From Acanthaster planci (taxonomy: Eukaryota; Echinodermata; Asteroidea; Valvatida; Acanthasteridae): a DNA stretch of 46,065 nt. The translations under genes and the position numbers were made by a program. The DNA lies in NCBI RefSeq assembly GCF_001949145.1, contig NW_019091594.1, forward strand, positions 1 to 46,065, given 5' to 3'. This document shows positions 40,251 through 46,065 of the stretch, one piece after another. Position 1 is the first letter of the stretch. Each line of letters opens with the position of its first letter. The notes under the pieces are model-generated. The model had not been told where the DNA came from and did not search any database. It worked only from the letters and a program-made list of their open reading frames with translations.

Positions 40251-41140
40251 TCACCGCGCTAGTACCCAAACCAAAGTATGGGGATATGTCTGTCCCACCA
40301 ACAGGGAGAATAATTTTACCCAGACCCAACCCTGCTGGCATCAGTGATGTCTCGAGGCTTTCCTGGGGACAGATACCTCTAACCCTACCTAAACTACAAG
40401 AAAAGTAATTATACCAGACACAGTGACACTAAAATTACGAATCACAGCTAAACCTACATTAAATTAAAAAGAATAATAATAACCCTGTAGATAAAACTAA
40501 TAAAATTGAGAATCTTGCAGTGCAATATCATTGTGCAAATGCAATATTAAAAAGGCAAGTTTTTACTTTACATTTGAAACTGGCAAGGCTCTGTTCGCAA
40601 CGTATGTGCCATGGCAAGGCATTCCATAATTTAGGAGCTGCCACTGCAAATTCCCTGTCACTAAGTGTGGGTAGCATTTTACCATTAGGGTAACTTTAAC
40701 AAAGGACTGTTGCTTGCTGACCTGAAAGATGATATCTACACTCCTTGATGATGACAAGATTCACTAAATATGTAGGAGCACGACCACGGATGGCTTTGTA
40801 TGTTAACAGGATAATGTTGGAGTTAATCCTGTACAAAACAGATAACCAGTGAAGCTAATACACTATTGGTGTTATGTGATGAAACTTGGGTGTATTCATA
40901 AGAAGTCTAGCTGCAGCATTCTGAACTCACTGTAATTATCTGTGCTGCTGACAAACCCTACAAAAGACTATTACAATAGTCCAGGTGGCTGGTCACAGAT
41001 GTGTGAATTAACACTGAAAGTGAATCGTGAGAGAGGAATTTACTGATACGCCTAAGATTGTGAAGGTGGAAAAATGCTGCAGAATAAGCCTTGTCCATTG
41101 TCATTTCTGAGTCAAACCCGGACACATGTGGATGGAGGGA

Positions 41141-41877
41141 TCACGGAATCTGCAACTGCAACTGTTGCCTTGTTCCAATAATTAGAAATTCACAGTTAGC
41201 GTCATTGCTCATTAGCCTATCGTGCAGCATCCAATTTATAATGTCCAGAATACAACTTTCCATAACAGCTAGAGCAGTTTGGCAGGAAGTGTCACCAGGT
41301 TTAAATGATAAACACATGTGTGTGTCGTCTGCATAACAATGAACATCAGGCAAATGGTCTTCAATGATGTCAAACAGTTCAGAAGCATAAACAGTAAATA
41401 AAAGTAGTCCTAAGCAAGACCCTTGAGGGACACCACAGTTTGGATCAAATTTCTCTGACAGAGTACCTTGAATAGAAAAATGTTGGCTCCTGCCAGATAA
41501 ATAAGATGAAAACCTGGCCAGAGCTTTGCCAAATATCCCAACTTTAGATTCTAAATGCTGCAACAGGATGGTGTTATTAACTGTGTCGAAGGCAGTTCTT
41601 CAGACCAAAAGAACAAGCAAATGACTTGCCAAGGGTTCATTTTCAGCAGTATATCACTCTTGACCTTCAGGAGAGCCATCTCAGTGCTATGATACTTTCG
41701 GTAAGACGATTGAAAATCTGGAAACAGAGAATGTCGGCACGTGTGGGAGTGAAGCTGATTACACACAGCTCCCTGTGTCAATTTAGAAATGAATTGTAGA
41801 TCACTAATTGGTTGATAGTTTTCTAAAATCAGATCGAAGTTATCTCTCTTCAACAATATAGATAGATATCTCTTCAA
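41141..41877 (-). pseudogene. L2/CR1-like reverse transcriptase, frameshifted
   Basis: Two overlapping minus-strand frames (41877-41551 and 41563-41141) carry fingers/palm motifs with the VPQGS and YADD boxes present. The LLDLSAAFD-type box that should carry the first aspartate is degraded to LFFWSEELPSTQ. Without it the enzyme is dead. Confidence 0.85.
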
Positions 41878-41924
41878 CTGAAGCCCATATTAGATATCAG
41901 TTAAACCACTCCCCCTGATTGTGT

Positions 41925-44215
41925 AGTCAACTTCGCGACACTGTTCTCTTCCATCTTCAAGAGTGATTACAAGCCTTTTGCATCCAAACAGTGGGATGGC
42001 CTTAAGGTGCCACAGGGGAATGATTGGTATCAGGTTAACTCTGCACGAATCAACCCTGCTATTGCATTGAAGCATTCAGCTCTGCAAGCATATAAGGATG
42101 CCCCATCTGTTAATTCACTTCAAGCCTTAAGGCCTTTATGAACCAATGTCCAGAAAGCAGTCAGGACTTCTATTAATGACTACTGGTCCAACTTACGCAG
42201 CAGCATTCAACAGGCTGCTGGCACTGGAAACATTAAGGGTATGTTTGAAGGCATCGAGAAAGCAACTGGTTCCAGCATGATGAAAACTGCTCCCCTGAAG
42301 TCCAAGACTGGCAAGACGATCAGTGATATGGGCAAACAGTTGGATAGATGGGTTGAACACTACTCTGAACTATACTCAAAAGAAAACCTTGTTCGTCAGT
42401 CTGCCCTAGATGCCATTGACCATCTTCCCCAGATGCCAGAACTGGATGATCCACCTCCCATCAATAAACTCTCCAAGGCTATCGATAGGTTCCCTTCAGG
42501 GAAAGCCCAGGGAAGGACAGCATTGCAGTGGAAATCATTAAAAGTGGAAAAGCAATTATGTTGCTGCCACCACACCAACTTCTAATCCAGTGCTGGAATG
42601 AAGGTTCCATACCTGAAGATATGAGGGATGCCAACATTGTTACTCTCTACAAGAGCAAGGGGGACTGCAGCGCGCGATTGCAATAACTATCATGCCATCT
42701 CCTTGCTCAGTATTGTGGGTAAGCTGTTTGCTCATATGGTGTTGCACAGGTTGCATCTACATGTACTTGCAGACAGAATCTACCCCTAGTCCCAGTGCAG
42801 CTTCTGCTCCCACTGGTCAACTATAGACATGATATTCTCAGTCCGACAGCTACAGGAAAAGTGCAGGGAAAAGAACCAGCCACTCTATCTGGCCTTCATA
42901 GATTTCCCCTTCAACTTATTGAATAGAAATTGACTTTTTAAGTTACTCCCTCTCATTGGCTGTCCACCTAAACTCCTTAGCCTAGTGAGATCATTCCACA
43001 ATTGTATGATGTGTACTGTGCAGTTTGGGGGTGACAAATCTCATGATAAGTTTGCGGTTAAATAGTGGGGTCAAACAAGGATGCATGCTGGCTCTCACCC
43101 TCTTTGGCATCTTCTTTGCCTTGTTCCTGAAGCATGCTTTCAAGTCATCAACAGATGGTTTCTATCTGTACTCATGACTTGATGGCCACCTCTTCAGGTC
43201 AGGTCAGTGAGGATCAGGTCAGTGAAGACATGCTGTTTGCTGACGATGCAGCTTTTGTGTCCAACTCAGAAGATGGGTTCCAAAGCCTCCTGGACAGTTT
43301 CTTCACCTCTTGTGATTACTTTGGTCTCACAATCAGCTTGAAGAAGACACAGGTTATGGGACAAGCCACTCCAAAACCACCTACTGCCAAACTTAAACGA
43401 GCAGACCTTGGAAGCAGTTCGCCAGTTCCGGTACTTAGGCTCTACCATTACTGACTCTCTTTCGTTGGATGTGGAGCCAACTTAAGCATATGGTATGGCA
43501 TTTACAATGCTTTCCAAACTTACCAAGAGAGTGGGAAAATAAACATTAGACAGTCCTTACCAAAATAATTGTTTACCAAGCTTGTGTCATCAGTAACTTA
43601 CTGTATGGCTGCAAATCATGGACTACGTATTCAATACAAGAACGGGTGCATGCTCCAAACCTTCCATCTAAGGTGTCTTCATAGAATTCTATGCATTACT
43701 TGGCAGGACAAAGTGACGAACAATGAAGTTTTCCTTAGAGCTGGCATACCATCAATGTACACAATCTTGCGTCAACACCACCTTCGCTGATTGGGCCACA
43801 CCGACAGGATGGAGGACGGCCATATCCCTAAGGACCTTCTGTGTGGTGAGCTTATTATTTGAGTCCAAAGCAGAGGTCGTCCGTACTTACGCTTCAGAGG
43901 TGTGTGCAAACGAGATATGGAAGCCTGCAACATCAACACCAAGTCATGGGAGGACTTCATTGGAAACAGAACTACATGGAAACAACTTGTCCACCAGAGC
44001 CTGGAAGGTTACCAGAAAGTAATTTGTGATGCCTACGATGCAGGCAGAGTTAGAAGAGCAGCTAAGAAACAGGACCCACATGCACAGCAGCCGGCAGCCT
44101 TTGTCTGCTAGTACTACAACAGAAGATGCAGATCCAAGATCGGACTCTTCAGCCACACAAGAAGATGTTCTGCCTCATCCTCTCAAAGTGCGACTCCATA
44201 ATCATTTGTGACTGG
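41925..44215 (+). pseudogene. LINE reverse transcriptase and C-terminal region, degenerate
   Basis: Segments in order: GMFEGIEKATGSS, KTGKTISDMGKQLDRWVEHY, ANIVTLYKSKGD, FIDF (family FIDLTKAFD), SGVKQGCMLALTLFGIFFAL-like, FADDA (43236-43250), FGLTISLKKTQVMGQ, then FHLRCLHRILCITWQDKV and RRCRSKIGLFSHTRRC. Both catalytic aspartates of FADD remain. In-frame stops (for example 42139, 42787) and frameshifts break the frame. Confidence 0.85.
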
Positions 44216-44235
44216 AGGATGCTAACAACAACAGT

Positions 44236-44649
44236 ATAAAATCAATTCATGTTTGCTTAAATTTATATAATTAATGTGTGTGTGTTTTCAATTGTCAAAT
44301 GTTCAGTTATTTTAATATGCCATGCAGTTTGAAGGCAAAAGGAGTCACAATATGTCCCTTACTGGAGATCTTGCCAGATTCTATAACAGTCTAGTACCAT
44401 ACTAAATCGGTGGGAGTGAAATTTCTAGTGTAAGTTTTTTTGGCTGACTCTTTTCCTATGTAGCTTAGTTCTTTTTTTTTCATTTCATTTACTTCAATAT
44501 GTATGCCTTCAATTGTTAATTCACGGTGCAATTTAGTCAGCTACGAGATGAGATGGAAATAAACCAGTAAGAACAATGAAATAAAAACTTTTCCCTTTCA
44601 TGGCATGCCCAGGCAAAAGACCCCACAAATCAATATTTAGGTGACATAT
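44236..44649. other. Non-coding, nothing recognised
   Basis: AT-rich DNA after the LINE 3' end, including a T-run at 44473-44480. Confidence 0.4.
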
Positions 44650-44870
44650 TGTGACGAAACAGGGGTAGGCATGAATGCCAGTCTAAGTCATGAATTATTA
44701 AGCATTGCGTTGACCAATCAGCGTTGCGTAGAGCACTAGGTCTGGGTGCTTGTGGCGTGCTTAGAGCGCGCACAATCAGTTAGTGAGTTTTGCTGCTGGG
44801 TCGCAGAGTGGCAGGATCGTGGAGGACGCTGTCTACCGTTCTGTGCTGTGACTGTGCGAGGTATAGCGTG
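44650..44870 (+). repeat. LTR-like direct repeat, copy 1
   Basis: Begins TGTGACGAAACAGGGG, like the TGTGACG start of the minus-strand LTR at 34455, and is CpG-rich. It matches 45844-46064 at 211 of 221 positions with no gap; nine of the ten differences are transitions. Its right boundary is uncertain because the second copy runs off the window. Confidence 0.8.
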
Positions 44871-44942
44871 GACGCTGCACCAGGGGCGCTGCGTGTAGTG
44901 ACTATAACTGGTAGGTGTAGTAGCGAACCGCNGGGGGGGCAC

Positions 44943-44988
44943 TTTTAATGCTAATGAGCTGGCCAGAAATTTTCACTTGAATTAGTGG
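44943..44988. repeat. 46-bp dispersed repeat, copy 2
   Basis: ttttaatgctaatgagctgg then ccagaaattttcacttgaattagtgg. Matches 34810-34855. It lies just after a single N (44932) and a G-run. Confidence 0.7.
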
Positions 44989-45166
44989 TATGCACCCATA
45001 AGGACATGTACATGTGAAATGATCAAGGGTCAAAGTTAAAAATACCACTGCGCAATCGTGACAAAAAAATACGACGGGCGACGCACGACGGCAGATATGG
45101 AATTCCATACCATTACGCAGGCTGCGCTGCGCTTGGGGCCGGCCCGGCCAACTCACCGGGATCAGG

Positions 45167-45340
45167 TCAACTCGGACCCAAATCAACTCGGACCCATTGC
45201 AACTCGGATCCATGCCAACTCGGACCCAGGACCAACTCGGACCCACGACCATCTCGGACCCACAACCAACTCGGACCCACGCCAACTCGGACCCACGCCA
45301 TTTCGGACCCATCTCGAGTCAACTCGGACCCACTGAGTCT
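45167..45340. repeat. Minisatellite, about ten 16-17-bp units
   Basis: The 13-bp core caactcggaccca recurs about ten times, separated by 3-4 variable bases (up to 8 once). Units 3, 6 and 9 carry substitutions (ggatcca, catctcgg, catttcgg). Frames across it on the minus strand only reflect the repeat. Confidence 0.9.
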
Positions 45341-45843
45341 TATGGTTGCATTATACCAAATACGCGCCCGTAGACCGAAATAGCGCCGACTCTTGAACCT
45401 CGCGAAGAGGTTGGCCTTCATTTTTTTCGCTGGAAATTCAAGATTATGGACAGATCGATCACTTTTCGTTTCAATTTTATGAACTTTTATATTCGCCTTT
45501 TCCCGAAGATACCCCCCCTAATAGTGGTAAAACTATGCGCTCATACGAATGTAACCGCCTGCCTCTATCCAAAATAGGCCCGCATTGCGGGGCTTTTTGT
45601 GAAAGAAATACTCAGAACGGGATACTATCAATCGCAAATTTCGGATTTATATAAATAATTCCATGATCCCTCGTGATTATGGCACGTCTTATTGTAGAAA
45701 AAAAGAAACCGTGGGATCACAAAAATATTAATAATGAGCTCGTGAGCAGACATAGGACGCTTCAAAACCGTCTCCAAGTTTAAGCCAATAGGAAATATTC
45801 CACATTTTTATTTTAAAAATGATTTGATTTGTGTTGTTCGAAA
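45341..45843. other. Non-coding, nothing recognised
   Basis: Sequence between the minisatellite and the second LTR-like copy. It would be internal sequence if the two copies are LTRs of one element, but no Gag or Pol motif is visible. Confidence 0.4.
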
Positions 45844-46065
45844 TGTGACGAAACAAGGGTAGGCATGAATGCCAGTCTAAGTCATGAATTATTAAGCATT
45901 GCATTGACCAATCAGTGTTGCGTAGAGCACTAGGTCTGGGCGCTTGCGGTGTGCTTAGAGCGCGAACAATCAGTTGGTGAGTTTCGCTGCTGGGTCGCAG
46001 AGTGGCAGGATCGTGGAAGACGCTGTCTACCGTTCTGTGCTGTGACTGTGCGAGGTATAGCGTGC
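45844..46065 (+). repeat. LTR-like direct repeat, copy 2 (cut by window end)
   Basis: TGTGACGAAACAAGGG to the end of the window. Offset exactly 1194 bp from copy 1 with no indel. Confidence 0.8.

Larger units (their letters stand above)
40090..41900 (-). mobile_element. L2/CR1-like LINE inserted into the plus-strand LINE
   Basis: The minus-strand RT has NYQPISDLQFISKLTQ, HSTEMALLKVKSDIL, GVPQGSCLGLLLFTVYASEL and HCYADDTHMCLSF. YADD is at 41335-41324. The 3' end on the minus strand runs into an (ATT)n tail at about 40115-40130, as in L2/CR1-type elements. Its 3' part contains a (GGAT)8 tract. It separates two halves of another LINE, so it inserted later. Frameshifted and 5'-truncated. Confidence 0.85.
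39405..44235 (+). mobile_element. APE-type LINE (non-LTR retrotransposon), broken and interrupted
   Basis: The 5' endonuclease half is at 39405-40090 and the reverse-transcriptase half at 41925-44215; an opposite-strand LINE is inserted between them. The two halves belong to one family: endonuclease, then a linker (SSIFKSDYKPF... DYWSNLRSSIQQ), then RT, then C-terminal region ending in a cysteine/histidine motif (RSKIGLFSHTRRC). The 3' end has a short aacaacaaca tail. Several stops and frameshifts show it is dead. The clade is not assigned. Confidence 0.85.

Noticed and set aside
44902-45421. Frames rich in WVRVG/GSEL repeats on the minus strand
   Set aside because: They are a translation of the 16-17-bp minisatellite, not a protein.
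1-46065. CRISPR arrays, bacterial operons, integrons or phage modules
   Set aside because: No regularly spaced repeats with unique spacers of that type, no Shine-Dalgarno-led gene clusters. All coding evidence is spliced eukaryotic sequence or retroelements.

Overview
The window looks like intron-rich animal nuclear DNA. Exons of about 80-530 bp with GT-AG junctions are separated by AT-rich introns, and there is no operon-like packing. It holds many transposable-element relics: DIRS-type tyrosine-recombinase retrotransposons, APE-type LINEs, a tRNA-type SINE, hAT-like MITEs and LTR fragments. This mix, together with frequent acatgtac-type words, fits a marine invertebrate, possibly a non-vertebrate deuterostome or a lophotrochozoan. 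I cannot name the species.

Host gene (343-24346, + strand). Eleven exons join without a frame break into 584 codons that end at a TGA at 24344-24346. The conceptual protein is the C-terminal part of a USP34-like giant ubiquitin hydrolase. It carries the conserved helical-repeat tail, followed by an acidic/serine-rich tail with a PKKKRK nuclear-localisation-type cluster and a run of eight prolines. The catalytic USP domain would lie upstream of the window.

The two largest USP34 introns (about 7.2 and 6.9 kb) are large because each holds a DIRS-like element in the sense orientation. DIRS-1 (about 4575-11040) still shows inverted terminal repeats, an internal complementary region, Gag-like sequence, reverse transcriptase/RNase H and a tyrosine recombinase. 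DIRS-2 (about 12129-16407) has a different terminal repeat and little recognisable coding sequence beyond recombinase. The second intron also holds a 479-bp hAT-like MITE and a foldback element.

From 24.3 to 33.6 kb the sequence is mostly non-coding. It contains a degraded hAT-like element, a SINE with perfect 13-bp target-site duplications, two phase-compatible exons of an unrecognised minus-strand gene (about 30.4-29.9 kb), a palindromic repeat, and a Gag-like LTR-retrotransposon relic flanked by short direct repeats. At 33774-34455 a probable LTR on the minus strand contains a 206-N assembly gap.

From 35.8 to 46.1 kb the sequence is repeat-dominated: a third DIRS element on the minus strand (about 35829-38450), then a broken LINE on the plus strand (39405-44235) interrupted by an L2/CR1-like LINE on the minus strand (about 40090-41900), then a 1194-bp-spaced direct repeat with LTR-like start enclosing a 16-17-bp minisatellite. 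None of the mobile elements looks autonomous: stop codons, frameshifts or lost catalytic residues are visible in each larger one.
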